Below, piece by piece: positions 1-8,927 of a DNA stretch of 53,651 nt (position 1 is its first letter; each line of letters starts with the position of its first letter). The DNA comes from Streptomyces mayonensis (GTDB lineage Bacteria; Actinomycetota; Actinomycetes; Streptomycetales; Streptomycetaceae): NCBI RefSeq assembly GCF_018982965.1, contig NZ_JACBYP010000052.1, forward strand, positions 1 to 53,651, given 5' to 3'. A model generated the notes under the pieces. It was given only the letters and a program-made list of their open reading frames with translations, did no database searches and was not told the DNA's origin. Made by a program: the position numbers and the translations under genes.

Positions 1-1
1 A

Positions 2-634
2 CCTCGTCCCGGCCCCCGGCACCGGCTGCGCGCCGTGGACCGGGACGAGGTGGTGGACGTCACGGACCTGCTGCCGCCGGGCGCGACCTGGCTGCCCGCT
101 CCCCCGCACGCCCTGCCCTCGCTGCCGGGCCGCCCGCCGATGGTCGGCTACCTGGTGCTCGTCCCGGCCGACCAGCAGCCGCCGTTCCCGGTGCTCGGTG
201 CGCCCGCCGCTCCGGCCGGCAGCGGCAGTGGCGGACACCCCGGCGGCGACACGGTCCGGCAGGGCACCCCGGACCTCCGGAACGCCCCTGCCCCCGCAGC
301 CGCGCAGGATCCGCCCGGCGCCGCCCCCGCCGGCGCGGGCGACCCACTCGTGCGGATCGACGCCGCACGGCGCACCGCCGCCATCGACGGCCGTGAACTC
401 GACCTGACGTACCTGGAGTTCGAGCTCCTCGCCCATCTGGTCACGCATCCGCACCGGGTGCACACCCGCGACCAGCTGGTCACCACGGTGTGGGGCTACG
501 GACACGTGGGCGACGGGCGGACCGTCGACGTGCACGTGGCCCGGCTGCGCCGCAAGCTCGGCACGGAGCACCGGCGGACGATCCAGACCGTCCGCCGCGT
601 GGGCTACAAGTACACACCGCCCACCGGACGCTGA
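2..634 (+). CDS. Winged-helix DNA-binding protein (OmpR-type output domain only), 5' truncated
   Basis: The reading frame is open to the left edge, so the true start lies outside the window; the first in-window start candidate is GTG at 35. The last ~90 residues form a Trans_reg_C (OmpR/PhoB) winged helix: a beta-rich lead-in, then LDLTYLEFELLAHLV, a recognition segment around DGRTVDVHVARLRRKLG and the terminal wing RRVGYKYTPP. No receiver domain is visible; the N-terminal part is a Pro/Ala/Gly-rich linker after a short conserved block (VDVTDLLPPGATWLPAP). Standalone winged-helix proteins of this kind are common in Streptomyces, and their targets are generally unknown. Family call is firm; function is not. 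Confidence 0.85.
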   Translation, partial: PRPGPRHRLRAVDRDEVVDVTDLLPPGATWLPAPPHALPSLPGRPPMVGYLVLVPADQQPPFPVLGAPAAPAGSGSGGHPGGDTVRQGTPDLRNAPAPAAAQDPPGAAPAGAGDPLVRIDAARRTAAIDGRELDLTYLEFELLAHLVTHPHRVHTRDQLVTTVWGYGHVGDGRTVDVHVARLRRKLGTEHRRTIQTVRRVGYKYTPPTGR

Positions 635-747
635 GCCCGCCGCGGGGCACGGTAGGGGCGACCCGGGCCGGGGTGTACCTGACACCACCCCGCGACCGGG
701 GTGCCCGGCCCCGTGTCCCGCCTCCTCACGTGCGCGAGACTGGCCCC

Positions 748-2019
748 ATGAGCATCGAGACGAAGAGCGAAGCCGGAACACCCGGGACACGGGCGCGGGA
801 CGTGGCAGTGGCGGCCGTGCGGGGACTGGCGCTGATGTTCGTCTCCCTGCCCGGCGCGGTGCTGTGCTTCTCCCTGACCCTGGTGTCCGTCGCCCTCGTC
901 CCGATCGGTATCGGCATCGTCACCACGCCGTGGGTGCTCACGGGCGTACGCGCCTTCGCCGACCGGCGGCGGCTGCTCGCCGCCCAGTGGGGCGGGGTGC
1001 GGATACCGCGGACGTACCGGCCGCTGCCCGCGGACGCCAACCCGTGGGCCCGCACCTTCGGCATGCTCGGCGACCCGGCGACCTGGCGGGACTTCCGCTG
1101 GCTGCCGGTCGACATGACGGCGGGCTTCGTCACCGCGCTGCTGGCCTTCGCGGTGCCGGTCTACGCCCTGGAGGGCTTCGCCATCGCCGCCGGCCTGTGG
1201 CGGGCCACGCCCGACGGGTACTGGTACCTCTTCGTCCATGTCACCGGGCAGCTCTCCGCCCTCTTCGCCGCCGTCCTGGGCGCCGTGCTCCTCGTAGCCT
1301 CCCCGATCCTCACCCCGCTGCTGCTGCGCGCCCACTTCACCCTGACCGGCGCGGTGCTCGGCGCGGGTCAGGAGGAGCTGGCCGAGCGGGTGCGGGTGCT
1401 GACCGAGACCCGCCGCGACGCCGTCGACACCTCGGCGGCGGAACTGCGCCGCATCGAGCGCGACCTGCACGACGGCGCGCAGGCCCGGCTGGTCGCCATG
1501 GGCATGGACCTGGGCACCATCGAGGCACTGCTGGAGAAGAACCCGGCGAAGGCCAAGGAGCTGCTCGCGCAGGCCCGCCAGTCCTCGGCCGAGGCCCTGA
1601 CCGAGCTGCGCGACCTGGTCCGCGGCATCCACCCGCCGGTGCTCGCCGAACGCGGTCTCGGCGACGCCGTCCGCGCCCTGGCGCTGCGGGTGCCGCTCGC
1701 GGTCGAGGTGGACGTGAACCTGCCGGGCCGGGCCGACGCGCCCGTGGAGTCGGCCGGGTACTTCGCGGTCAGCGAGGTCCTCACCAACGCCGCGAAGCAC
1801 TCCGGTGCCGACCGCGTCTGGATCGACATGCACCACCAGGACGGCCGGCTGCGCATCACCGTCACCGACGACGGCAGGGGCGGCGCGGCGATCGGTGCCG
1901 GGTCCGGCCTGGCCGGGGTGGAACGGCGACTGGGTACATTCGACGGCGTCCTGGCCGTCAGCTCACCCGCGGGCGGTCCCACCATGGTCACCATGGAGAT
2001 CCCTTGCGCGTTGTCCTAG
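748..2019 (+). CDS. NarL-type two-component sensor histidine kinase
   Basis: Membrane histidine kinase of the HisKA_3/HPK7 class, 423 aa from ATG 748. The longer open frame to 490 reads into the preceding gene and is implausible. Hydrophobic segments lie around residues 25-60 and in the 130-200 region. The dimerisation/phosphoacceptor helix contains ERDLHDGAQARL with the phosphorylatable His at about residue 241. The HATPase_c domain follows with an N-box (SEVLTNAAKH) and a G-box (DDGRGG, GSGLAGVERRL). No extracellular sensor domain of note is seen, which fits a kinase sensing the membrane or envelope state. It overlaps the downstream response-regulator gene by 16 bp, so the two are translationally coupled and are cognate partners. 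The stimulus is unknown. Confidence 0.93.
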   Translation: MSIETKSEAGTPGTRARDVAVAAVRGLALMFVSLPGAVLCFSLTLVSVALVPIGIGIVTTPWVLTGVRAFADRRRLLAAQWGGVRIPRTYRPLPADANPWARTFGMLGDPATWRDFRWLPVDMTAGFVTALLAFAVPVYALEGFAIAAGLWRATPDGYWYLFVHVTGQLSALFAAVLGAVLLVASPILTPLLLRAHFTLTGAVLGAGQEELAERVRVLTETRRDAVDTSAAELRRIERDLHDGAQARLVAMGMDLGTIEALLEKNPAKAKELLAQARQSSAEALTELRDLVRGIHPPVLAERGLGDAVRALALRVPLAVEVDVNLPGRADAPVESAGYFAVSEVLTNAAKHSGADRVWIDMHHQDGRLRITVTDDGRGGAAIGAGSGLAGVERRLGTFDGVLAVSSPAGGPTMVTMEIPCALS

Positions 2020-2657
2020 CCGAAGACCTTTTCCTGCTGCGCGACGGGCTGGTGCGGCTCCTCGAGGCCCACGACTTCGAGATCGCGGCGGCGGTCGAGA
2101 CCGGCCCCGAGCTGTCCCGGGCGCTGGCCGAACTGGAGCCGGACGTCGCCGTGGTCGACGTCCGGCTGCCGCCCACGCTCACCGACGAGGGGCTGCAGTG
2201 CGCGCTGGAGGCCCGCCGCAACCGGCCGGGGCTGCCGGTGCTGGTCCTCTCCCAGCACGTGGAGCAGCTGTACGCGCGCGAGTTGCTGGCCGACGGCGCC
2301 GGCGGGGTGGGGTACCTGCTCAAGGACCGGGTGTTCGACGCGGAGCAGTTCGTGGACGCCGTACGGCGGGTGGCCGGGGGCGGCACCGCGATGGACCCGC
2401 AGGTCATCCAGCAGCTGCTCAGCCGGCGTGCGGCGGAGGACCGGCCGCTGGAGCGGCTGACGCCCCGGGAGCTCGAGGTGCTGGAGCTGATGGCGCAGGG
2501 CCGGACCAACGCGGCGATCGCCGCGAAGCTCGTCGTCACGGAGCGGGCGATCGCGAAACACACGGCGAACATCTTCGCCAAGCTGACCCTGGAGGTCTCG
2601 GACGACGACAACCGCCGTGTACTGGCGGTTCTCGCCTATCTGGACCGCGGCCGCTGA
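2004..2657 (+). CDS. NarL/LuxR-family response regulator
   Basis: 217-aa response regulator paired with the kinase just upstream. I chose TTG 2004 as the start because the protein then begins MRVVLAEDLFLLRDGL, the canonical receiver N-terminus, and GGAG sits 5 nt upstream. The acidic pocket is E7/D8, the phosphoacceptor is D52 (VAVVDVRLPP) and the conserved Lys is about K107 (LLKDR). A LuxR-type HTH (LTPRELEVLELMAQGRTNAA) occupies the last ~65 residues. A perfect terminator hairpin lies 60 bp downstream, so kinase and regulator form a two-gene operon. Targets cannot be read from the sequence. Confidence 0.93.
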   Translation: MRVVLAEDLFLLRDGLVRLLEAHDFEIAAAVETGPELSRALAELEPDVAVVDVRLPPTLTDEGLQCALEARRNRPGLPVLVLSQHVEQLYARELLADGAGGVGYLLKDRVFDAEQFVDAVRRVAGGGTAMDPQVIQQLLSRRAAEDRPLERLTPRELEVLELMAQGRTNAAIAAKLVVTERAIAKHTANIFAKLTLEVSDDDNRRVLAVLAYLDRGR

Positions 2658-2720
2658 GCCCGTCGCGCGTCCCACGCGTCCCACGGTCCCCGGCAATTTC
2701 CTGAACGGCTGAACATCCTT

Positions 2721-2752
2721 GGAGCGGCTCCCGTAATCAAGGGAGCCGCTCC
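2721..2752 (+). terminator. Strong intrinsic hairpin after the two-component operon
   Basis: A perfect 12-bp inverted repeat, GGAGCGGCTCCC / GGGAGCCGCTCC, around an 8-nt loop. There is no U-tract, as usual in Streptomyces. The rest of the 2658-2953 gap holds the upstream region of the next gene, with no coding potential I would support. Confidence 0.75.
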
Positions 2753-2953
2753 ACTCAGGTTGGGCGCCTCGGCGCCCGGTGCTCCTCAACGAAGTCAGAG
2801 GAGTTCCGTGACTCCGCCTCCGCCGACGCGGTGGCTTCCGGCCCCCCAAGGCCGCGGTCCAGCCCGAACCGGCCCCTCACGGGACAACGGACACATTGCC
2901 AGAGCACAGGGAAGCCCTCTCGGCCCCGGCCGAGCGCCCTCGCTAGGAGACTG

Positions 2954-4489
2954 ATGGGACGCAATACAAGAAAACGCCGTTCACCGCTGGCCACCAAGGT
3001 CGTAGCCGGGGCGGCGGCCCTGGCGGTCGGCGGGGGCGGGCTGGTCTGGGCCAACTTCTACGCCTCGGCGCACGAGTCGGGCTCGTCGCACCACCGGACC
3101 AGGTCCGCGGGTGCGCAGGTCGCCACGATCCAGTGCCCGGACGTCGGCCAGAAACTGCGGAACGTGCCGCGGGGAGCACGGTCCGGGGTGGACAAGGAGC
3201 TGGCGAGGCTCGACGAGCAGATCACCGAGGCGTACGCGCGCCTCGCCTCGACCCGCCAGGCGCAGTCGGGCGACTCGGGCTACGTCCAGAACGCGATTCT
3301 CGGACCGCTCAAGTCCAAGCGGACCGCCGCCCTGGACCGGATCGGGACCAACATCCGGCGGGTGGGCGGCAACGCCCCCGACGGACTCGGCCGCTTCGCC
3401 GAGTGCCGTGGCATGGGCGCCGACCAGCCGGGCGGCGGCAACGGCGACAACGGCGACGGTGACAACGGTCAGGACGGCGGTCAGGACAACGGCCAGGGCC
3501 AGGACGGCGGCCAGAACGGCGGCCAGGACGGTGGTCAGGGCCAGGACGACAACGGCAACGGTGTCGCCGGTCCGGTGGCCGACGACTTCATCGACATCAA
3601 CGACGTGCAGCCCAACAGCCGGGGCAGCCAGAACGGTCTGGCCGCCAACGGCGACGGCGGCTCCACCGGCACCTTCACCACGGACTGCGGCGTCAACGAG
3701 AACAACCTGTTCAACAGCGACAACCTGATCGCCGCCCCGGGTGTCGACAACGGCGCCCACCACACCCACGACTACGTCGGCAACCAGGACAACGACGCCT
3801 TCTCCAGCGACGAGGACCTGGCCAACGCCGAGACCTCGTGCCAGAACCAGGGCGACAAGTCGACGTACTACTGGCCGGTGCTGCGGCTCCAGGACGGCAC
3901 CGAGGAGTTCGACGCGAACGACCAGGGCGGCGGCGCCGAGGGCAACATCGGCAAGATCCTCAAGCCGGCCCAGGCCGAACTCAGGTTCGTCGGCAACCAG
4001 CAGGGCGACGTGGTGGCGATGCCGCAGTTCCTGCGCATCATCACCGGTGACGCCAAGTCCTTCACCAACGGCGACGCCAACGCCAACACCGCGTGGAGCT
4101 GCTCCGGCTTCGAGGACCGGCAGGTCACGGACAAGTACCCGCTGTGCCCGGAGGGCAGCCAGGTGCTGCGGACGGTCAACTTCCAGAGCTGCTGGGACGG
4201 CCAGAACACCGACAGCGCCAACCACCGCGACCACATGGCGTTCGTCCAGCAGGACGGCAGCTGCCCGGACAACTTCCAGGCCATCCCCCAGCTCCAGATC
4301 AAGCTCGCGTACGACATCCCGGCGCCGACCGTGGAGAACGGCCAGGTGCAGAACCCGTACGCGGTGGACAGCTTCCCGGAGCAGTTGCACAAGCCGATCA
4401 CGGACCACAACGACTTCATCAACGTCATGGACGAGAACCTGATGAACGAGGTGGTCGACTGCATCAACCGCGGGGAGGACTGCCAGTAG
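2954..4489 (+). CDS. DUF1996 secreted/membrane-anchored protein
   Basis: 511 aa from ATG 2954, preceded by AGGAGA at good spacing; an upstream in-frame ATG at 2831 lacks this support. The N-terminus is basic (MGRNTRKRRS) followed by a hydrophobic stretch at residues ~15-33, giving an uncleaved signal anchor or a Sec signal. Residues ~155-200 are a Gly/Gln/Asp/Asn-rich low-complexity linker (GQDGGQDNGQG repeats). The C-terminal ~300 residues are a DUF1996 domain, with the characteristic His-rich motif VDNGAHHTHDYVGN near residues 262-275, further conserved blocks (TYYWPVLRL, NFQSCWDG) and paired cysteines likely to be disulphide-bonded outside the cell. DUF1996 proteins occur in actinobacteria and fungi; no enzymatic activity is established to my knowledge. 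Confidence 0.9.
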   Translation: MGRNTRKRRSPLATKVVAGAAALAVGGGGLVWANFYASAHESGSSHHRTRSAGAQVATIQCPDVGQKLRNVPRGARSGVDKELARLDEQITEAYARLASTRQAQSGDSGYVQNAILGPLKSKRTAALDRIGTNIRRVGGNAPDGLGRFAECRGMGADQPGGGNGDNGDGDNGQDGGQDNGQGQDGGQNGGQDGGQGQDDNGNGVAGPVADDFIDINDVQPNSRGSQNGLAANGDGGSTGTFTTDCGVNENNLFNSDNLIAAPGVDNGAHHTHDYVGNQDNDAFSSDEDLANAETSCQNQGDKSTYYWPVLRLQDGTEEFDANDQGGGAEGNIGKILKPAQAELRFVGNQQGDVVAMPQFLRIITGDAKSFTNGDANANTAWSCSGFEDRQVTDKYPLCPEGSQVLRTVNFQSCWDGQNTDSANHRDHMAFVQQDGSCPDNFQAIPQLQIKLAYDIPAPTVENGQVQNPYAVDSFPEQLHKPITDHNDFINVMDENLMNEVVDCINRGEDCQ

Positions 4490-4515
4490 CCGCACCGGCG
4501 GGACGGTGGTGACCG

Positions 4516-4552
4516 GGAGGGCCGGTGGCGGATCATCCGCCACCGGCCCTCC
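4516..4552. terminator. Bidirectional terminator hairpin between convergent genes
   Basis: A perfect 17-bp inverted repeat with a 3-nt loop (TCA), midway between the plus-strand DUF1996 gene and the minus-strand lipoprotein gene. It probably terminates both transcripts. Confidence 0.8.
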
Positions 4553-4606
4553 TTCGCGTCTGAGCCGTCAGGCCCCCGTCAACACCGTCAACGCCGTCAG
4601 CGGCCG

Positions 4607-5047
4607 TCAGCCGTCGTGTCCGGCGTGTTCGCCGTGCCCGGCCGAGTGCCCGCCGCCACCGTGCTGCACGCCCTGCTCCAGGGTCCCGCCGAGCCGGCCG
4701 CGGAGGTCCGCCACCACGTCCTCGTGGCCGACGGCGACCCACTTGCGGCCGACGAGGTAGTAACCCCCGTAGTCCTTCGCGGTGTTGATCCACTCGCGCT
4801 GGCCCCGGTCGGTCGAGAAGGTGGCGAGGATGTACTTCTCCCCGCCCTTCTCGCAGATCGCCTGGCGGATGGTGTCGGCGTCGGTCTGCATGTTCGGGGC
4901 GGTGCACTTCGCCTCGGCCGCCAGGTGTTCCAGGCTGCCGGTCACGGTCTCGGGGACGGCGTCCCCGCCGTCCCCGCCGCCGCAGCCCGTCAGCGCCACC
5001 GCCGCCACCAGGGCGGCGGCCGTGAGCATCGGTCGGGTCAGCTTCAT
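4607..5047 (-). CDS. Small His-rich lipoprotein
   Basis: 146 aa. The signal peptide MKLTRPMLTAAALVAAVALT ends in a lipobox (LTGC) with the lipidated Cys at residue 22, so the mature protein is anchored to the outer face of the membrane. The body (residues ~40-115) is a compact alpha/beta domain with two conserved-looking cysteines (KCTAP, AICEKG) and WINTAKDYGGYYLVGRKWVAVG. The C-terminus is Gly/His-rich (GGGGHSAGHGEHAGHDG), suggesting metal binding; that is inference only. Start codon and RBS (GGAGGA on the minus strand) agree. I do not recognise a named family with certainty. It is divergent from the TPR-like gene. Confidence 0.85.
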   Translation of the reverse strand: MKLTRPMLTAAALVAAVALTGCGGGDGGDAVPETVTGSLEHLAAEAKCTAPNMQTDADTIRQAICEKGGEKYILATFSTDRGQREWINTAKDYGGYYLVGRKWVAVGHEDVVADLRGRLGGTLEQGVQHGGGGHSAGHGEHAGHDG

Positions 5048-5163
5048 CTTTTCCTCCGGTCCGTTCCGGCGACATGCCGCGCGGAGCCCCGGCGCGGGGC
5101 TCTGTGCACCGGTACGGGGGCGGGCCCCGTTTTACTCAGCGGCCCCCGGGGGTCGAAGTCGCC

Positions 5164-5169
5164 TACTGT
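5164..5169 (+). promoter_or_regulatory. Putative -10 box (TACTGT) of a leaderless promoter
   Basis: TACTGT (TANNNT consensus) ends 6 nt before GTG 5176, and there is no purine-rich RBS before that GTG. This is the usual arrangement of Streptomyces leaderless genes. No good -35 is obvious. Confidence 0.45.
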
Positions 5170-5175
5170 GGCCTG

Positions 5176-5685
5176 GTGGACCAGGACTGGGAAAAGCGCG
5201 TGACGGCCGCATGGGCGGCGATCGACGACTACGCCGAGGACGACGCCGCCGGCTTCAGAGCGGTGATCGACGCCCTCGCGGACGAGTTGCCCCCGGACAG
5301 CCCCCTCGGCCTGTTCGAGCGGGCCTGCGCCTGGGACTCCACCGGCCACTCCGACCGGGCCGTGCCGCTGTACCGCGAGGCGCTGGAGCGCGGCCTCTCC
5401 GAGGCGAGCGCCTACAAGGGGCGCCGGGCGAAGATCCAGCTCGCCAGTTCCCTGCGGAACACCGGAAACCCGGAGGAAGGCGTGCTGCTGCTGTCGCCCG
5501 AACTGGTCGCGCCGTCCGACGAGTTGGACGACGCCGTGCGCGCGACGCTGGCGCTGTGCCTGTCGAGCATGGGCCGCGACCGCGAGGGCCTGTCCCTGGT
5601 GCTCGGCGCGCTCGCGCCCCATCTGCCGCGCTACCAGCGCTCGATGGCCAACTACGCGCGCCTGCTGGTGGAGCCGGAGGAGTAG
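5176..5685 (+). CDS. TPR-like protein
   Basis: 169 aa from GTG 5176 (VDQDWEKRVTAAWAAID...). I prefer this start to an ATG at 5074 because the protein begins with a helix, the preceding frame is Arg/Gly/Pro-rich non-conserved sequence, and a -10 box lies right before it. The protein is nearly all helical with tetratricopeptide-like pairs: LFERACAWDSTGHSDRAVPL, then the segment ending QLASSLRNTGNPEEGVLLL, then ATLALCLSSMGRDREGL. It is a cytosolic scaffold or protein-interaction module; the partner is unknown. Proteins of this type are widespread in actinobacteria as single genes. Confidence 0.82.
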   Translation: MDQDWEKRVTAAWAAIDDYAEDDAAGFRAVIDALADELPPDSPLGLFERACAWDSTGHSDRAVPLYREALERGLSEASAYKGRRAKIQLASSLRNTGNPEEGVLLLSPELVAPSDELDDAVRATLALCLSSMGRDREGLSLVLGALAPHLPRYQRSMANYARLLVEPEE

Positions 5686-5777
5686 CGCCTCCACGAGCGG
5701 GGTCCCCGGAGGCGAACTCCCCGAGGGCGGCGACGGGCGTACGGTGACCATCGCCCCGTTCACTCGTTCTGCTGTAC

Positions 5778-7709
5778 GTGCAGCCACAGGATGTCGCCCC
5801 GCGCCCCGCACCGTCCTCCGCCTCCGCGGCCGACCCGGTCGTCGACGTCGAGCAGGCCGAGGCCGCGCTCGTCGAGCACTATCCGCGGCTGGCCCGGCTG
5901 GCCTACCTGGTGCTGCCGCCGGGCCTCGGCCGCAGCCGCCGGGTCCTGACCGCGCACGCCCTCACCCAGCGCGCGCTGCCCCGCAACCGGACGACGGCGC
6001 CGCTCGTCCCGGCCCAGCAGTCCGGCCGCCCGGTCGACCCGGGGTACGCCCTGATCCGGCTGCGGGTGATCCGTACGGCGCTGGAGGCGGGCCTCCCGCT
6101 GCGGCGGCGGGCCTGGCCCAAGCGGTCCCAGCTGCCGCCGCTGCTGCCGCACGTACGGGGGCTGAAGCTGTTCCCGCGCTCGGGCGGCGCCGACGAACTC
6201 GCCCTGGACCAGCGGCTGTCCGCGCTCTCCGCGCCGGGCCGGGCGGCGTACGTGCTGCGCGGCCTGGAGCGGCTCCCCGACGACGGTGTGCGGCAGGTGC
6301 TGCGCGCCGCCGGGGTCGCCGACCCGGACGCAGCGCTGCGGGAGGCCGACGGGATGCCGGGGCCGGGCCCGCTGCTCGGCTCCTCCGAGTTCGACCCCTG
6401 TTCGCTGCAGGCCCGGCCGACCGACCTGATGCGCCGCCGCCAGCACACGAAGGCGGCGCTGGTGGCCGGGGCGGCGCTGGTGGTGTGCGGGGTGCTGCTC
6501 GGCCTGCCCGGTGACGGCTGGGGGCCGGACGGCGCGGCGGCCCCGCCCTACGCGAAGAACCCGGCGGCCGAGGCCGCCCTCGACCCGGCCGAACTCACCA
6601 AGGTCGCCCCGGCCGCCTGGAAGACGTCCGCGCGCACGGACTTCTCGGTGTGGCCGGCGCGCGGCGGCCTCACCGGCGACGAGGAGTTGCTGCGCCGCGC
6701 CCTGGCCGTCTGGGCACGGCCCGGCGAGAGCGTGGGGGTCTCCGCGACGCCGGGTACCCAGACCGGCGGCCCGGCCGGTCCGCCGCACCTGCTGTACGCC
6801 GGGGAGGTGGACAACACACGGGTGGTGATCCTGCACGACGGGCTGCGCCTCGTCCGGTACGCCGAGCCGAAGGACGGTTCCGCCGGTGCCGCGCTGGACT
6901 TCGCGCGGACCGACGGAGCGGCCCGTGCGGAGTCGGGTGCGGTGGTCCTCGGCCGGTCCGACGGCAACGTCCGGTATCTGACGGCGCCCTGGGTGACGAA
7001 GGCGGCCGGCCGGGACCTGGTCGGGCCGGACTCCGGCGCGAAGGAGCTGACGCTCACCGACGGGGTGACCGCTCCGCTGGCCAGTCCCGTGCAGGAGCAG
7101 TCCGGGGCGTGCACGTCCTGGAACGCCCTCGAGCTGACCGACGGATCGGACACCCGCGTGCTGTCCGACCTGGGCGAACTGGTCCCGGCCCGGCTCACCA
7201 CCGGGCGGCCCGGCGCGGCGAAGGACGTCTCGGGCGAGAAGGCCCGGGACGCCTGGGAGCCGTACGCCTGCTCGCTGGGCGCGGTGCGCGGGCAGGGGGT
7301 GCGGTCGGTGAACGCCTGGGAGTTCGCCTCCCAGCCGCTGCCCGACTCGACCGGGTCGGGCGCCTGGGTGTGCACCCGCGCCGACACCTGGCGGGGCGAC
7401 GGGGCCCGGGTACTGGCGCAGTTCCGGACGCCGGGCGGGGTGCAGGGTGCGGTGGCGGCCAAGGCGCAGGACGTGCCGGCGTGCGGCGAGCGCGATCCGC
7501 AGGTGCTGGCCGGTGTGCTGTGGAAGTCGGAGGGCGGGCACTGGTACCTGCTCGCGGCCGGCGGCGGGGACACCGAGTCGATCGAGGCCACGGGCGGCAT
7601 CACCGGCTCCGCCGACGGGAACCTGCTGACGGCCAAGGCCGAACAGGGCGCGCGGGCCCAGCTGAAGGGCACCCTGAAGAACGGCCGGACGATCAGCGGA
7701 CTGCGCTAG
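5778..7709 (+). CDS. Membrane-anchored protein with sigma-factor-like N-terminus, unknown function
   Basis: 643 aa; start taken as GTG 5778. Residues ~20-210 are a helical, Arg/Leu-rich cytosolic domain (VEHYPRLARLAYLVLPPGL, LDQRLSALSAPGRAAYVLRG, LPDDGVRQVLRAAGV) that resembles the helix order of ECF-sigma regions but lacks a convincing region 4. One transmembrane segment follows (residues ~222-243, KAALVAGAALVVCGVLLGL). Beyond it is a ~400-aa extracytoplasmic beta-rich domain with a few cysteines (SGACTSWN, YACSLG, WVCTRA, VPACGE), probably in disulphides. The topology suggests an envelope-sensing protein like an anti-sigma or a fused sigma/anti-sigma relic, but that is inference. I cannot name the family. 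Confidence 0.8.
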   Translation: MQPQDVAPRPAPSSASAADPVVDVEQAEAALVEHYPRLARLAYLVLPPGLGRSRRVLTAHALTQRALPRNRTTAPLVPAQQSGRPVDPGYALIRLRVIRTALEAGLPLRRRAWPKRSQLPPLLPHVRGLKLFPRSGGADELALDQRLSALSAPGRAAYVLRGLERLPDDGVRQVLRAAGVADPDAALREADGMPGPGPLLGSSEFDPCSLQARPTDLMRRRQHTKAALVAGAALVVCGVLLGLPGDGWGPDGAAAPPYAKNPAAEAALDPAELTKVAPAAWKTSARTDFSVWPARGGLTGDEELLRRALAVWARPGESVGVSATPGTQTGGPAGPPHLLYAGEVDNTRVVILHDGLRLVRYAEPKDGSAGAALDFARTDGAARAESGAVVLGRSDGNVRYLTAPWVTKAAGRDLVGPDSGAKELTLTDGVTAPLASPVQEQSGACTSWNALELTDGSDTRVLSDLGELVPARLTTGRPGAAKDVSGEKARDAWEPYACSLGAVRGQGVRSVNAWEFASQPLPDSTGSGAWVCTRADTWRGDGARVLAQFRTPGGVQGAVAAKAQDVPACGERDPQVLAGVLWKSEGGHWYLLAAGGGDTESIEATGGITGSADGNLLTAKAEQGARAQLKGTLKNGRTISGLR

Positions 7710-7773
7710 GGGGTATCGCCCGGAGTGAACATCGTTGCCCGGTCTGGTCCATTCAAGGGCCGGATTCGATCGG

Positions 7774-7779
7774 TAAGGT
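7774..7779 (+). promoter_or_regulatory. Putative -10 box (TAAGGT) of the TetR gene
   Basis: TAAGGT lies 6 nt before ATG 7786, with a weak -35-like TTCAAG at 7752-7757 (16-nt spacer) and no RBS. A leaderless transcript starting at or near the ATG is likely. Confidence 0.5.
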
Positions 7780-7785
7780 GTTCGT

Positions 7786-8493
7786 ATGACTACCGGGGTA
7801 CGCCGCAGAATGGGCGTCGAGGAGCGGCGGCAGCAGCTGATCGGCGTCGCGCTCGATCTGTTCAGCCGCCGCTCGCCCGACGAGGTCTCCATCGACGAGA
7901 TAGCGTCGGCCGCGGGGATCTCGCGGCCGTTGGTCTACCACTACTTTCCGGGCAAACTCAGCCTGTACGAGGCCGCGTTGCGGCGCGCCTCGGACGATCT
8001 GGCGGCGCGCTTCGAGGAGCCGCGCGAGGGTCCGCTGGGCGCACGGCTGCTGCGTGTCATGGGCCGCTACTTCGACTTCGTCGACGAGCACGGCCCCGGT
8101 TTCTCGGCGCTGATGCGCGGCGGTCCGGCGGTGGGCTCGTCCACGACCAACGCGCTCGTGGACTCCGTACGGCAGGCCGCGTATGTCCAGATCCTGTCGC
8201 ACCTGGACGTCGCCGATCCGCCCGCGCGCCTGGAACTGATCGTCCGGTCGTGGATCTCGCTCGCCGAGTCGACCGCGCTGATCTGGCTGGACGGGCGCCG
8301 GATCCCGCGGGCGGAACTGGAGGTCCAGCTCGTGCACGACTTCGCCGCGCTGGTGGCGGTAAGCGCCGCCTACGACGAGGAGATGGGCGCCCTCGTGCGC
8401 CGCATCGTCGACTCCGAGCCGGCCGAGGGCCCCTTCGCGGACCTGGTCGGCCGGCTGGTGGGACTCGCCGGTCAGTCCTCGTACTTCCGGTAG
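7786..8493 (+). CDS. TetR/AcrR-family transcriptional regulator
   Basis: 235 aa. The N-terminal TetR HTH spans residues ~14-60 (RRQQLIGVALDLFSRRSPDE, then IDEIASAAGISRPLVYHYF), with the hallmark YHYF end of the recognition helix. The rest is an all-helical ligand/dimerisation domain (LRVMGRYFDFVDEHGPGFSA, LIVRSWISLAESTALIWLDG). Ligand and operator are unknown. Its 3' end overlaps the convergent tautomerase gene by 22 bp. It is not clearly linked to the maltose genes beyond. Confidence 0.93.
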   Translation: MTTGVRRRMGVEERRQQLIGVALDLFSRRSPDEVSIDEIASAAGISRPLVYHYFPGKLSLYEAALRRASDDLAARFEEPREGPLGARLLRVMGRYFDFVDEHGPGFSALMRGGPAVGSSTTNALVDSVRQAAYVQILSHLDVADPPARLELIVRSWISLAESTALIWLDGRRIPRAELEVQLVHDFAALVAVSAAYDEEMGALVRRIVDSEPAEGPFADLVGRLVGLAGQSSYFR

Positions 8494-8828
8494 GAGGGGT
8501 CGAGTTCGCGTACCTCGGCGGAGGCGTGCAGGGCGAGGCCGCCGGACGGCTTCACGTGCTGCCGCAGCAGTTCCAGGACCGCCTCGGTGAGCCGGGCCTT
8601 GGTCTCCTCGGTGCGGCCGGCGAGCAGCCCGACGGTGACGTGCACGACGGCGTGCCCGTCGGTGCCGGGGCCGACGGTGGTGTCCTCGGTCCGGCGGAAC
8701 TGCGTCTTGCACGCCGGCGGCCGGGCGGCCGCGATCTCGACGACGCCCTCGTGCAGGGCCCGCGCGAAGGCGGGCCGGTCGAAGTCGTCCGCCAGCTCGG
8801 CGGAGTAGTCGACGGTGATCTGCGGCAT
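8472..8828 (-). CDS. Tautomerase-superfamily protein (5-carboxymethyl-2-hydroxymuconate isomerase-like)
   Basis: 118 aa from ATG 8828, which has AGGAGGG upstream; the longer frame to 8882 would bury the catalytic N-terminal proline. The protein begins MPQITVDYSAELADDFD, so Pro2 becomes the N-terminal general base after Met removal, the hallmark of the tautomerase/MIF superfamily. The ~118-aa length and the C-terminal ELLRQHVKPSGGLALHASAEVRELDPSYRKY fit the CHMI (HpaF/HpcD) branch, which isomerises an aromatic-catabolism intermediate in homoprotocatechuate degradation. No other pathway genes are nearby, so the physiological substrate may differ. Confidence 0.88.
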   Translation of the reverse strand: MPQITVDYSAELADDFDRPAFARALHEGVVEIAAARPPACKTQFRRTEDTTVGPGTDGHAVVHVTVGLLAGRTEETKARLTEAVLELLRQHVKPSGGLALHASAEVRELDPSYRKYED

Positions 8829-8927
8829 GAGCCCTCCTGTTGCGTTCCCGTGCGTGCCCGGCGCCTGAACAGCAGGGCTCACCCTAACCGCAGGACCACG
8901 CCCTTCAGCCGGCCCCCGTGCACCGCC

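Noticed and set aside
4565..4612. CCGTCA-type short repeats downstream of the lipoprotein gene
   Set aside because: Few, irregular units straddling the stop codon; likely chance in GC-rich sequence.
5686..5714. Inverted repeat CGCCTCC / GGAGGCG after the TPR-like gene
   Set aside because: Only 7 bp with a 15-nt loop; too weak to call a terminator.
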